NCBI GenBank assembly: GCA_001302245.1
Contig: LGYU01000004.1
Span: 1-64,000 of the forward strand
Direction of reading: 5' to 3'
DNA from: Chitinophagaceae bacterium PMP191F
Lineage (GTDB): Bacteria; Bacteroidota; Bacteroidia; Chitinophagales; Chitinophagaceae
Length of the DNA stretch: 64,000 bases
Below the pieces are notes generated by a model. That model ran no database searches, was not told the DNA's origin, and saw only the letters and a program-made list of their open reading frames with translations. Positions 9,508-17,012 of this stretch are shown here, piece after piece; position 1 is the stretch's first letter; every line of letters begins with the position of its first letter. The translations under genes were made by a program, and so were the position numbers.

Positions 9508-10074
9508 TTGCAAAAGTCTTCTAAAATAATTCTGGGTGTTGACCCCGGTACCTTACTGATGGGATACAGTGTTATTGCCATTAACGGGCAGCAGGTGCGC
9601 GTAATGGAGCTGGATGTACTGAAATTAAGCGCCAAAAAAGATCACTACGAAAGACTGCAACTGATTCACCTTAAAATTACAGAACTGATCACAGGGTTCA
9701 AACCGCATAGTTTTGCTATTGAAGCACCGTTTTTTGGCAAAAACGTACAGAGTATGCTGAAGCTGGGACGTGCACAGGGTGTGGCCATTGCCGCAGCCAT
9801 GGGTGCAGGACTGGAAGTATCAGAATACTCTCCCAAAAAAGTAAAACAATCTATTACAGGCAATGGTAATGCCGATAAAGAACAGGTGTGGCAGATGCTG
9901 CAACGCCTCTTAGCCCTTCAACACGACGACATTCAGCATTTCGATGCTTCAGATGCCCTGGCAGTTGCCGTATGCCACCATTTCCAGGACAATGCGTTAT
10001 TGAAAACCGCCGGTAAAAAATTAAAAGGCTGGGAAGACTTTATCAATAAAAACCCGGAAAAAATTACGAGATGA
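9508..10074 (+). CDS. ruvC: Holliday junction endonuclease RuvC
   Basis: RuvC resolves Holliday junctions together with RuvAB. The acidic active-site residues are visible: the aspartate in LGVDPGT near residue 11, the glutamate in FAIEAPFFG near residue 72, and the aspartates in HFDASDALAVAVCHH near residues 146-149. The length of 188 residues is normal. The frame is closed by a stop at 9487-9489 and the only usable start between that stop and the conserved IILGVDPG is TTG at 9508. This non-ATG start is therefore well supported. Confidence 0.94.
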   Translation: MQKSSKIILGVDPGTLLMGYSVIAINGQQVRVMELDVLKLSAKKDHYERLQLIHLKITELITGFKPHSFAIEAPFFGKNVQSMLKLGRAQGVAIAAAMGAGLEVSEYSPKKVKQSITGNGNADKEQVWQMLQRLLALQHDDIQHFDASDALAVAVCHHFQDNALLKTAGKKLKGWEDFINKNPEKITR

Positions 10075-10081
10075 CAATCCC

Positions 10082-10123
10082 GGGTTTCAGGTGTTGGGTT
10101 TAAGGTTCTTTAAGTTCAGCTTT
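10082..10123. repeat. Heptamer-periodic array after ruvC
   Basis: Units GGGTTTC, AGGTGTT, GGGTTTA, AGGTTCT, TTAAGTT and CAGCTTT follow in 7-base register, starting seven bases after the ruvC stop codon. The remaining spacer to 10196 shows no gene. Confidence 0.5.
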
Positions 10124-10198
10124 GCTTATTAATAGTCCCCGATTTCTCGCAAAGGCGTATAAGATACAACGCTATGGCAGCCAGCGGACTGGTCAGGT

Positions 10199-10289
10199 GG
10201 GCATTTTGCATTCAGCTTACCTATACCTTACAACTTATCATCTACAACCCGTATTTGCATTTTGCGTTGAGCGTTCAGCATAGCACATC
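10199..10289. repeat. Heptamer-periodic array at the HIT gene 3' end
   Basis: Thirteen consecutive 7-base units run without a slip from GGGCATT to GCACATC. TTGCATT occurs twice exactly 49 bases (7 x 7) apart, and CAGCTTA recurs as CAGCATA. The last unit overlaps the stop codon of the HIT gene by two bases. Confidence 0.65.
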
Positions 10290-10683
10290 ACCCTTTCAGT
10301 TTCGCCACGATCTTCTCCTGCGCTTGTTTCAACTGCTCTGGTGTGCGTTTCAGTTTACCGCGGGTAAAATTCAGATCATCCACATTACTGATGGGAACCA
10401 GGTGCATATGTGCGTGCGGCACTTCCAATCCTACTACGGCCATTCCACAACGATTACAGGCAAAAGACTGTTCAACGGCTTTGGCAATGGGTTTGGCAAA
10501 CAATAGCATTTCGGCCAGATAATCATCGGGTACATCAAAAAACTTGTCTACCTCAATTTTGGGAACTACCAGTACATGCCCGTCGGTCAATGGAAAAATA
10601 TCCAGGAATGCGAAGAATTTATCGTTCTCTGCAATTTTATACGCGGGAATTTCCCCGGCAATGATTTTGGAAAAAATAGTCAT
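10288..10683 (-). CDS. HIT family protein
   Basis: A 131-residue histidine-triad protein, likely a nucleoside monophosphate hydrolase or transferase of the HinT type. The triad HAHMHLVPI is near the C-terminus, and the N-terminus MTIFSKIIAGEIPAYK and the FLDIFPLTDGHVLVVPK stretch are typical of the family. An upstream in-frame extension of 37 codons is not conserved in character, so I start at the ATG at 10683. It lies 128 bases downstream of greA on the same strand. Confidence 0.93.
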   Translation of the reverse strand: MTIFSKIIAGEIPAYKIAENDKFFAFLDIFPLTDGHVLVVPKIEVDKFFDVPDDYLAEMLLFAKPIAKAVEQSFACNRCGMAVVGLEVPHAHMHLVPISNVDDLNFTRGKLKRTPEQLKQAQEKIVAKLKG

Positions 10684-10811
10684 GTTACCGGTTAATTTTG
10701 ATTGTATGGAAAACAGGTAATAACGCAGGCGCCTACACCACATACGCTTTGAAAATCTGTATGTGAATGTACTTAAATAAGCAACACGCTGCATGTGGAG
10801 GCGCTGCGCAC

Positions 10812-11285
10812 TTATACCGTAATGTCTTCTATCTTGAATTTTACAATTCCGGCAGGAACCTGTACTTCGGCAATTTCGCCTACTACTTTGCCCAGCAATC
10901 CTTTACCAATGGGAGAAGTAACAGAGATCTTCCCCAGCTTGAGGTCGGCTTCTTTTTCAGAAACAATGTGGTAACTGAATTTTTTCTTGGTATTGAGGTT
11001 GGTTACAGTCACCTTGGTCAGAATAGATACTTTGCTGGTATCAATATCCTGTGTGTCAATAATACGGGCATTGGCAATATCGTCTTCATGTTTTTTGATC
11101 TTTGCCTCTAAAATACCCTGTGCTTCTTTGGCAGCATCGTACTCGGCGTTCTCTCGTAAATCGCCTTTTTCTCTTGCCTCAGCAATTGCTCTGGCAGCAG
11201 CGGGACGATCAACGGTACGCAGGCGGAGCAATTCTTCTTTCATTTGCTCCAGCGTTTCTTTGGTTACGTACAGAACGTTGCTCAT
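10812..11285 (-). CDS. greA: Transcription elongation factor GreA
   Basis: A 157-residue cleavage factor that rescues backtracked RNA polymerase. The N-terminal coiled coil carries the tip acidic pair in GDLRENAEYDAAKE near residues 41-54. The C-terminal FKBP-like domain includes SPIGKGLLGKVVGE. The ATG at 11285 is preceded at seven bases by a perfect AAGGAGG, which is unusual in this phylum. The HIT gene lies downstream. Confidence 0.97.
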   Translation of the reverse strand: MSNVLYVTKETLEQMKEELLRLRTVDRPAAARAIAEAREKGDLRENAEYDAAKEAQGILEAKIKKHEDDIANARIIDTQDIDTSKVSILTKVTVTNLNTKKKFSYHIVSEKEADLKLGKISVTSPIGKGLLGKVVGEIAEVQVPAGIVKFKIEDITV

Positions 11286-11327
11286 AAAAAAACCTCCTTA
11301 TATTTTTTCTAAAAGCCTTACGGCCTT
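11286..11327 (-). promoter_or_regulatory. greA leader: perfect Shine-Dalgarno and upstream hairpin
   Basis: On the minus strand AAGGAGG (11299-11293) lies seven bases before the greA ATG. About 12 bases further upstream AAGGCC and GGCTTT (11327-11312) form a six-pair stem with one G:U pair and a GTAA loop, followed by TTTT. No other gene in the window was seen with so complete a Shine-Dalgarno. The hairpin position would allow leader control of greA, but this is inference. Confidence 0.55.
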
Positions 11328-11336
11328 CATTAAACA

Positions 11337-11378
11337 GAAAAAAAGAACAACGCCTCAGAACCAGGTGCTGAAGCGTTG
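11337..11378 (-). terminator. Terminator of the 2-hydroxyacid dehydrogenase gene
   Basis: On the minus strand CAACGCTTCAG pairs with CTGAGGCGTTG with one internal mismatch and a nine-base loop, followed by TTCTTTTTTT. It lies about 200 bases after the dehydrogenase stop and just upstream of the greA leader. The stretch 11379-11576 holds nothing else I recognise. Confidence 0.7.
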
Positions 11379-11576
11379 CACTATTTGTATGGAAACAAAA
11401 ATAAAGTTTTTTTTCAAATGAAAATCATCAACAATCTGTTATAATCAGGTTTTAATGACCCAGGCATAACAGCATAAATGTTAATTCTCAGCTCTTTGTA
11501 GTGGGTTTCTTCTTTTTCCCTTATAGCAATCCTTTAATGCCGCTCAATCATTTAATACTACAATATATACACGTTT

Positions 11577-12500
11577 TTACAGGGCCAGCTTGTCCAGCAC
11601 CACTTTAGCCATTTTAAAAAATGCTTCGTGTGTATAGCCTGCTATATGAGGCGTGATAATTACATTGGGCTGTGCCAATAACCAATCCAGCTCTTTTCTG
11701 GCAGACTCTGTATAGGTATCCAGCTTTTCATTTTCCAGTACATCCAGTGCCGCCCCGGCTATTTTGCCATTCTGCAAAGCACGTATTACAGCCCCTGTAT
11801 CATGCACCTTACCACGCGATGCATTGATAAAAAATGGCTTTTGCTGTAAGTTGTTAAAGAAATTATCATTGGCATAATGATAGGTATCTTCTGTCAATGG
11901 CAAATGCATACTGATCACATCAGCATAACGCTCTACCTGTTCTGCATTGGCTTCTTTTATATATCCCTTGGCAAATCCGTAACGGAACTTATCATGCGCC
12001 AGCACCGTTACATCAAAGGATGACAGCAGCTTTGCAAATGCGCTACCGGTATTACCAAAACCAATAATCCCTACTGTTTTGCCGGTCAACTCCAAACCAC
12101 GGTTAGCATCGCGGATCCATTTACCCTCTTTGATCTCCTGCATACTACTACCGATCTTATTCATCAGGCTCAGCAACATACCCAGCACCTGTTCGGCCAC
12201 GGCATTACGGTTGCCTTCCGGGCTGCTTACACAACGTATGCCCTTTGCTGCTGCATACGGCACATCTATCAGCTCCATGCCACTACCTAACCGACCGATC
12301 CATTTAAGCTGTGTGGCATTGTCCAGTATAGCTTTATCAATTTTCAACCTGGTGGTAACAATCAGACCTTCAGCTTCGCTAACAGTGTTCAGCAGATCAT
12401 CGTACGATAGCTGTGGTTCATATTGTACAGTAAATCCTTTTGCCTGTAACTGCTCTATCAGATAGCTGTGTACTTTGGCTGTTATAATAACTTTGTTCAT
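11577..12500 (-). CDS. D-isomer-specific 2-hydroxyacid dehydrogenase
   Basis: A 307-residue NAD-dependent oxidoreductase, close in pattern to short D-3-phosphoglycerate dehydrogenases of the serine pathway, which lack the ACT domain. The substrate-binding arginine is in [14 protein letters not shown] near residue 78. The NAD-binding Rossmann motif is [16 protein letters not shown] near residue 145. The catalytic glutamate and histidine are in DVLENEKLD and [13 protein letters not shown]. Phosphoglycerate dehydrogenase is the best guess, but other hydroxyacids are possible. It is followed by its own terminator. Confidence 0.85.
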   Translation of the reverse strand: MNKVIITAKVHSYLIEQLQAKGFTVQYEPQLSYDDLLNTVSEAEGLIVTTRLKIDKAILDNATQLKWIGRLGSGMELIDVPYAAAKGIRCVSSPEGNRNAVAEQVLGMLLSLMNKIGSSMQEIKEGKWIRDANRGLELTGKTVGIIGFGNTGSAFAKLLSSFDVTVLAHDKFRYGFAKGYIKEANAEQVERYADVISMHLPLTEDTYHYANDNFFNNLQQKPFFINASRGKVHDTGAVIRALQNGKIAGAALDVLENEKLDTYTESARKELDWLLAQPNVIITPHIAGYTHEAFFKMAKVVLDKLAL

Positions 12501-12510
12501 GGTTTCTATA

Positions 12511-12587
12511 TAGTGCGTTGATTGGTCAATAGCGAATAGTCAATGGAAGCTTCCGGATTGTATTGATTATTCACCATTCAGTGACTA
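12511..12587. repeat. Heptamer-periodic array at the rsmA 3' end
   Basis: Eleven 7-base units run in register from TAGTGCG to GTGACTA, including GTCAATA, GCGAATA, GTCAATG and TTATTCA, CCATTCA. The array directly abuts the rsmA stop codon at 12588-12590 and fills nearly the whole spacer. Confidence 0.65.
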
Positions 12588-13340
12588 CTACTTCATCAGG
12601 AAAGTAAGTTTTGCAAAATCTTCTACAGATAGCTGTTCTGCACGTTTATCAAAAAGGGTATCCTGCAGGGTTTCAGTATCAAACAGACTTTTCACAGCAT
12701 TGCGCAATGTTTTACGTCGCTGGTTAAATGCTGTTTTTACCAATACAAAGAACTGCCGTTCGCTTTTCATGTTAACCGGTTTTTCCAATGGCATCAGCCG
12801 GATCACAGCACTTTTCACTTTTGGCGGTGGGTTGAAACAATTTTCATGTACTTCAAACAGGTATTCTACAGAAAAAAAAGCCTGCATCAATACGCTGATC
12901 ACTCCATACACCTTACTGCCTTCTTTAGAAGCTACACGTTGTGCCACTTCTTTCTGGAACATACCCACCACCTGTTGCACACTTTCTTTCCAGTCCAGCA
13001 TCTTAAATAAAATCTGCGACGATATGTTGTAAGGGAAATTACCAACTACCGTAAAAGGCTCGGTAAATGGCTGATCAATATCCAGTATACTGTTATGGAT
13101 AATATGTCCCTGTAAAGCGGAATAATTTTTCAGCAACCAGGTCACTTTCTCTTCGTCCAGCTCCACACAGGTCAGCTCAATACCTGGTATCTGCAACAGG
13201 TATTTAGTCAGCGCACCGCCTCCGGGACCTACTTCCAGCAACCGTTCAAAAGGGTACTTCTGCAATGCAGCTACAATATCGTGACAGACGTTTTCGTCTT
13301 TCAGAAAATGCTGTCCTAATGATTTCTTTAACGTATACAT
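12588..13340 (-). CDS. rsmA: 16S rRNA adenine dimethyltransferase RsmA/KsgA
   Basis: SAM-dependent enzyme that dimethylates two adjacent adenines near the 3' end of 16S rRNA. The N-terminus MYTLKKSLGQHFLKDENV has the conserved GQHFL. The SAM site is LLEVGPGGGALTKYLL near residue 38. The catalytic motif NFPYNISSQIL is near residue 104. The length of 250 residues is normal. A TTG three codons earlier is possible, but the ATG at 13340 is a better start. A TACTTTTG box sits only seven bases upstream, suggesting an almost leaderless transcript. Confidence 0.96.
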   Translation of the reverse strand: MYTLKKSLGQHFLKDENVCHDIVAALQKYPFERLLEVGPGGGALTKYLLQIPGIELTCVELDEEKVTWLLKNYSALQGHIIHNSILDIDQPFTEPFTVVGNFPYNISSQILFKMLDWKESVQQVVGMFQKEVAQRVASKEGSKVYGVISVLMQAFFSVEYLFEVHENCFNPPPKVKSAVIRLMPLEKPVNMKSERQFFVLVKTAFNQRRKTLRNAVKSLFDTETLQDTLFDKRAEQLSVEDFAKLTFLMK

Positions 13341-13346
13341 GTAGTA

Positions 13347-13354
13347 CAAAAGTA
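13347..13354 (-). promoter_or_regulatory. Candidate -7 element of rsmA
   Basis: On the minus strand TACTTTTG matches TAnnTTTG and ends seven bases before the rsmA ATG, so transcription would begin at or next to the start codon. No clear -33 box was identified. Confidence 0.45.
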
Positions 13355-13473
13355 AGAAGGTTCAGGAGATCAGAAGCCAGGTTTTGGCCGTAGCAGCCAT
13401 CAACTGGCAGCCTGGTTTCGGACCTGCCACCGAAAACTGCCATTCTTTGCTACTTCTTTAGTAATTTAGTACT

Positions 13474-14571
13474 ATGAATGTATCGCAACATAAGCCCGTT
13501 ATCGGGATATCTATAGGAGATCTGAATGGGATTGGTACTGAGCTGGTGATTAAAACGTTCTCAGATCACCGCATGCTGGAACTGTGCACCCCCATCATCT
13601 TTGCCTCCAACAAACTGATGAACTTTTACCGGAAATCTATTCCGGAAACCAATTTCAACTACCAGAGCATTAAGGATTTTACCCGAATTAACTATAAGCA
13701 GATCAACATCTTTAACTGCTGGGAAGAAGAAGTGAACATTACCCCCGGTCAGCTTACTGATATTGGCGGTAAATATGCCATTAAGTCTCTTACTGCTGCG
13801 GTACAGGCACTGAAGGAAAATAAGATACAGGGTTTGGTAACAGCTCCTATCCATAAAAAAAACACGCATTCACCCGAATTCAATTTTACCGGTCATACTC
13901 CGTACCTGAAACATGTATTCGGAGCCCAGGATGTAGCCATGCTGATGGTAGCGGGTAATTTCAGGGTTGGACTGCTTACCGAACACGTGCCCCTGCAGGA
14001 TGCCGCGAAATATGTAACCCGCGAAAACATCCTGTCCAAACTATCGCTCATCAACAATTCACTGATAAAGGATTTTGGCATTGATAAACCTAAAATTGCC
14101 GTGTTGGGATTGAATCCACATGCTGGCGATGAAGGATTGATCGGCCGCGAAGAAGAAGAAATCGTCAAACCGGCCATTAAAGATGCCAAACACTCAATGC
14201 TGGTAGTAGGCCCTTACAGTGCCGATGCATTTTTTGCCCGCCGTCATCATGAAAAATTTGATGCAGTACTGGCTATGTACCATGACCAGGGACTTATTCC
14301 TTTCAAATCGCTGGCTGTTGGCGAAGGCGTAAACTATACTGCGGGGCTGCCTGTAGTTCGTACATCGCCCGACCATGGTACCGCATTTGATATTGCCGGC
14401 AAAAACAAAGCAGATCATTCATCTTTCCTGTCTGCCATTTATGAATGCCTGGACATTATTGAACGCAGGGCAGTTTACGCAGAGAACCGTCGAAACCCAA
14501 TGAAGAAAATGACGCCTGCCATACTGGCGAACGTGGAAGACGAGAAGATTGAAGATGCGGGCGAAGAATAA
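13474..14571 (+). CDS. pdxA: 4-hydroxythreonine-4-phosphate dehydrogenase PdxA
   Basis: NAD-dependent enzyme of the DXP-dependent route to pyridoxal phosphate. Conserved sites include ISIGDLNGIGTELVIK at the N-terminus and TAPIHKKN near residue 128. The metal-binding histidines lie in FTGHTPYL, LNPHAGDEG and AMYHDQGLIPFKSL. The tail motif TSPDHGTAFDIAGKNKAD is also present. The length of 365 residues is slightly long because of a charged C-terminal tail. It is divergent from rsmA, a common pairing in this phylum. Confidence 0.96.
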   Translation: MNVSQHKPVIGISIGDLNGIGTELVIKTFSDHRMLELCTPIIFASNKLMNFYRKSIPETNFNYQSIKDFTRINYKQINIFNCWEEEVNITPGQLTDIGGKYAIKSLTAAVQALKENKIQGLVTAPIHKKNTHSPEFNFTGHTPYLKHVFGAQDVAMLMVAGNFRVGLLTEHVPLQDAAKYVTRENILSKLSLINNSLIKDFGIDKPKIAVLGLNPHAGDEGLIGREEEEIVKPAIKDAKHSMLVVGPYSADAFFARRHHEKFDAVLAMYHDQGLIPFKSLAVGEGVNYTAGLPVVRTSPDHGTAFDIAGKNKADHSSFLSAIYECLDIIERRAVYAENRRNPMKKMTPAILANVEDEKIEDAGEE

Positions 14572-14572
14572 T

Positions 14573-14600
14573 CCAGGTATCAGGAATCGGGAATTGGTAT
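14573..14600. repeat. Heptamer-periodic array after pdxA
   Basis: Units CCAGGTA, TCAGGAA, TCGGGAA and TTGGTAT begin one base after the pdxA stop. The 13-mer AGGTATCAGGAAT (14575-14587) recurs exactly at 55589-55601 next to rodA. Confidence 0.55.
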
Positions 14601-14651
14601 AATGCAGCTAGCCTCATCTGCGGAATTACTCCTTATATCTCCACCGTTTGT

Positions 14652-15359
14652 TTATTTGGATTGAAATACTGAGTCAGGAATGCCTTTATTGATGGTATAA
14701 CCGGCATAGGTTATTTCCACATTTCCTTTCTGATCTTTCTCTGCAGGTTTTACCGGTTTTTCTCCGGTATCATAATCAAATGCCAATCCTTTTGGCAGTT
14801 TGTAATCTTTCAGGGCAAATGCAAATTTCACTTTATCAGGCAGGCCCCAGCTGGCATACTTTCCATAGCTCATTTCTATTTCATAGGTGCCATTGCTGCG
14901 CGTGGTGGTAACCGCCTTACGGATCAGTGCTTCTTTTTCATCAATGTACAAGGAGGCAATGACCACATCGCTTTTCTCGTCCATAGGTAACAGCTTTATT
15001 ACACTTACAGCCATACCATTCACAGTGCTTTTACCTGCGGCCACAGCAGTAAAATTATCGCCTGCAAATAAGGAGCTCAGGTTAATGCTTACCCCGCCTT
15101 TCGGCACAATGGAAATACCGTCTTTCTTGGCGATCTTAAACTGATCAGGATTACGATAATACACAGTGATTTTTGAATCGGGTATTTTCATAAAGCTCAC
15201 ATCCGTTTTCATGGTAGCATCAGCCTGGTAATCTTTCACTGCTGCCAGTCTGTTTTTTACCCGTTTTACGAGACTATCGGCCTGCTGAGCAGAACAGATA
15301 GCCGTTATCATCATCAAACCGATCATCAGTCGGGCTTTCCTGAAAATTCTTGTATCCAT
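14652..15359 (-). CDS. LolA-like outer membrane lipoprotein-sorting protein
   Basis: A 235-residue exported protein with a signal peptide ending near ITAICSAQQ. The mature part has the LolA-type pattern: an N-terminal amphipathic helix (VKRVKNRLAAVKDYQADATM) followed by antiparallel strands, including ITVYYRNPDQFKI and LYIDEKEALIRKAVTTT. LolA carries lipoproteins across the periplasm. Bacteroidota have several LolA-like paralogues, so the exact cargo is uncertain. It is transcribed toward pdxA. Confidence 0.7.
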   Translation of the reverse strand: MDTRIFRKARLMIGLMMITAICSAQQADSLVKRVKNRLAAVKDYQADATMKTDVSFMKIPDSKITVYYRNPDQFKIAKKDGISIVPKGGVSINLSSLFAGDNFTAVAAGKSTVNGMAVSVIKLLPMDEKSDVVIASLYIDEKEALIRKAVTTTRSNGTYEIEMSYGKYASWGLPDKVKFAFALKDYKLPKGLAFDYDTGEKPVKPAEKDQKGNVEITYAGYTINKGIPDSVFQSK

Positions 15360-15511
15360 AGGTGAACATTACTGTTACAAACTTAGCACATCATTGCTAC
15401 CGGAACATATAAACGTCGCTTTATCTCCTTAGCACCCTGTTAATTTTTCATGTACCCGGTTCACAACATCCTGTTAACGATAATTTTTCAATAAACTATT
15501 CAATATAATAA

Positions 15512-15519
15512 TACATTTG
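15512..15519 (+). promoter_or_regulatory. Candidate -7 element upstream of the repeat-containing secreted protein
   Basis: TACATTTG fits TAnnTTTG; a T-rich TTTC lies about 22 bases upstream. It would give a leader of about 125 bases before the ATG at 15652. Apart from this the spacer 15360-15651 shows nothing recognisable. Confidence 0.35.
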
Positions 15520-15651
15520 TCCCATATTATCAGCATGTTACCGGCACTTTCGGCATTGTGCTGTAATACCCACTCCCCCTTATGAAAACAGTTTAGCGAA
15601 CGGCTGCTGTATTGTTGTCCTTTTATTTGAATCACTATAAAAAACTGTTTT

Positions 15652-16113
15652 ATGAAAAAGTTCGTTACGGGATTTCTTTTCGTTACTGCTTTAACTGTTG
15701 TTACGGTTTCAGCAAACGCACAACTGGATGCATTGAAAAAAACTGCCACTTCTGCTACAGAAAGTACAGCAGGAAAATTACTGAGCCAGTTTGCAGGTGC
15801 TATTAAACCTACATCATTCCTGAGCTCATGGGCTGGTGAAAAATCATCCTGGCTCGGCAAAGCATCTAAAGTAACCGATGCTATTGGCGTGGCACAAAGC
15901 GTTTCATCACTGGCTGGTGCTATTAAACCTGATATGTTTAAAAGCGGTTTCAATGTAAGCAACCTGATCCAGACTGCAGGTACTGTAAAAACTATGGCCA
16001 GTGCAGCCGGTTTACTGAAAAACCTGGAAGGTGGCCTGAAACCTGAAGCCTTAACTTCTGCATGGAGTACACAACGCAGTGGCTGGCTGAGCGCACTGAA
16101 CCTGTTAAAATAA
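15652..16113 (+). CDS. Small secreted protein with three internal repeats
   Basis: A 153-residue protein I cannot assign to a family. A clear signal peptide (MKKFVTGFLF to about SANAQ, residue 24) is followed by a mature part of about 129 residues. This contains three diverged copies of a 30-35 residue unit. Their cores are FAGAIKPTSFLSSW (near 48), LAGAIKPDMFKSGF (near 90) and LEGGLKPEALTSAW (near 128). Copies one and three also share a tryptophan-leucine ending (KSSWLGKA and RSGWLSAL). Cysteine is absent and alanine, serine and leucine dominate, so a helical periplasmic or surface protein is likely. It ends 20 bases before a long bidirectional terminator. Confidence 0.75.
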   Translation: MKKFVTGFLFVTALTVVTVSANAQLDALKKTATSATESTAGKLLSQFAGAIKPTSFLSSWAGEKSSWLGKASKVTDAIGVAQSVSSLAGAIKPDMFKSGFNVSNLIQTAGTVKTMASAAGLLKNLEGGLKPEALTSAWSTQRSGWLSALNLLK

Positions 16114-16133
16114 TTCTCTTTTTTTATTTCAGC

Positions 16134-16167
16134 AAGGCTGGCATCCTTTCAGAAGGATGCCAGCCTT
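16134..16167. terminator. Bidirectional 15-bp hairpin terminator
   Basis: AAGGCTGGCATCCTT (16134-16148) pairs perfectly with AAGGATGCCAGCCTT (16153-16167) around a TCAG loop. T- or A-rich flanks lie on both sides, so it can end both the small secreted gene and the convergent ABC operon. Confidence 0.9.
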
Positions 16168-16172
16168 ATTTA

Positions 16173-17012
16173 TTATGACAATATATCCTTGCGTTTAAAG
16201 ATTACCACAGACAGCCATAGAAAACCCACAATGTGCAGCAGTAATATACCAGCCGAACGGAACACACTGGTATACGGAACGGGATCATCAAAAAACGCTT
16301 TCCACCCCAGCATGTGTGATGTGAACAGGTAAGGTTTTACCAGATTGAACAAGGGAAGATCCATGGAAGTAAGAATGGTGCATACAATCACAATGCTCAT
16401 GGTAGTTACAATTGGACCAATAGCATTCTCTGCAAACAATGATAAGAGAAAAGACAACGCAGCAACTGCTGTCATTGCAATGGCTGCAAATACAAATGCC
16501 GCAATATAGCGCCACATAATATCTGCACTCTCCAGCATCACCACCTGCTCACTTTTGAATATCAGCAGGTCTCCACGACCAAATACCAGCAACGATACAA
16601 ACAATGCCAGCAACGCCATCCACAACAACAGCATTAATGTATAAATAGTAGTAGCAATGAACTTACTGGTGATGATAGCTGTACGGCTTACCGGTTTGCC
16701 TGCCAGTAATCTCAGTGTACCCATATTGGCCTCCCCGGCTATCATATCCCCGCCGATCAAAGCAATCAGCAATGGCACATGGATCAGCAGGGTTTGTAAT
16801 ATTACATAACAGATCAGGTAACCGTTCAGGATCCTGCCTTTTATTTCAAACATATCCTTTATGTTCTGCAGCATAAACTGCACGTACGTTTCACCATCAA
16901 TATAAAAAGCCAGTTGGATCAGTAATACAATTACACTGATTGCAACAAAGGCAATATAGGTACGTGGCCGTTTGAATATTTTAAACAACTCAATTTGCAA
17001 AAGTGTCCACAT
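16173..17012 (-). CDS. ABC-2 type transporter permease
   Basis: A 279-residue membrane protein with six predicted membrane segments. The family-typical stretch GGDMIAGEANMGTLRLLAGKPVSR lies near residue 88 (quoted here only as a landmark, positions 87-110). It should form a homodimer driven by the ATPase encoded immediately upstream, whose 3' end it overlaps by 23 bases. The substrate is unknown; drug, lipid or antimicrobial peptide export are typical for this class. The last helix ends in VVIFKRKDILS beside the terminator. Confidence 0.87.
   Translation of the reverse strand: MWTLLQIELFKIFKRPRTYIAFVAISVIVLLIQLAFYIDGETYVQFMLQNIKDMFEIKGRILNGYLICYVILQTLLIHVPLLIALIGGDMIAGEANMGTLRLLAGKPVSRTAIITSKFIATTIYTLMLLLWMALLALFVSLLVFGRGDLLIFKSEQVVMLESADIMWRYIAAFVFAAIAMTAVAALSFLLSLFAENAIGPIVTTMSIVIVCTILTSMDLPLFNLVKPYLFTSHMLGWKAFFDDPVPYTSVFRSAGILLLHIVGFLWLSVVIFKRKDILS

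Noticed and set aside
10684-10794. 37-residue N-terminal extension of the HIT protein
   Set aside because: The family start MTIFSKIIAGEIPA is complete at 10683, and the extension is rich in Arg, Tyr and Cys without conservation.
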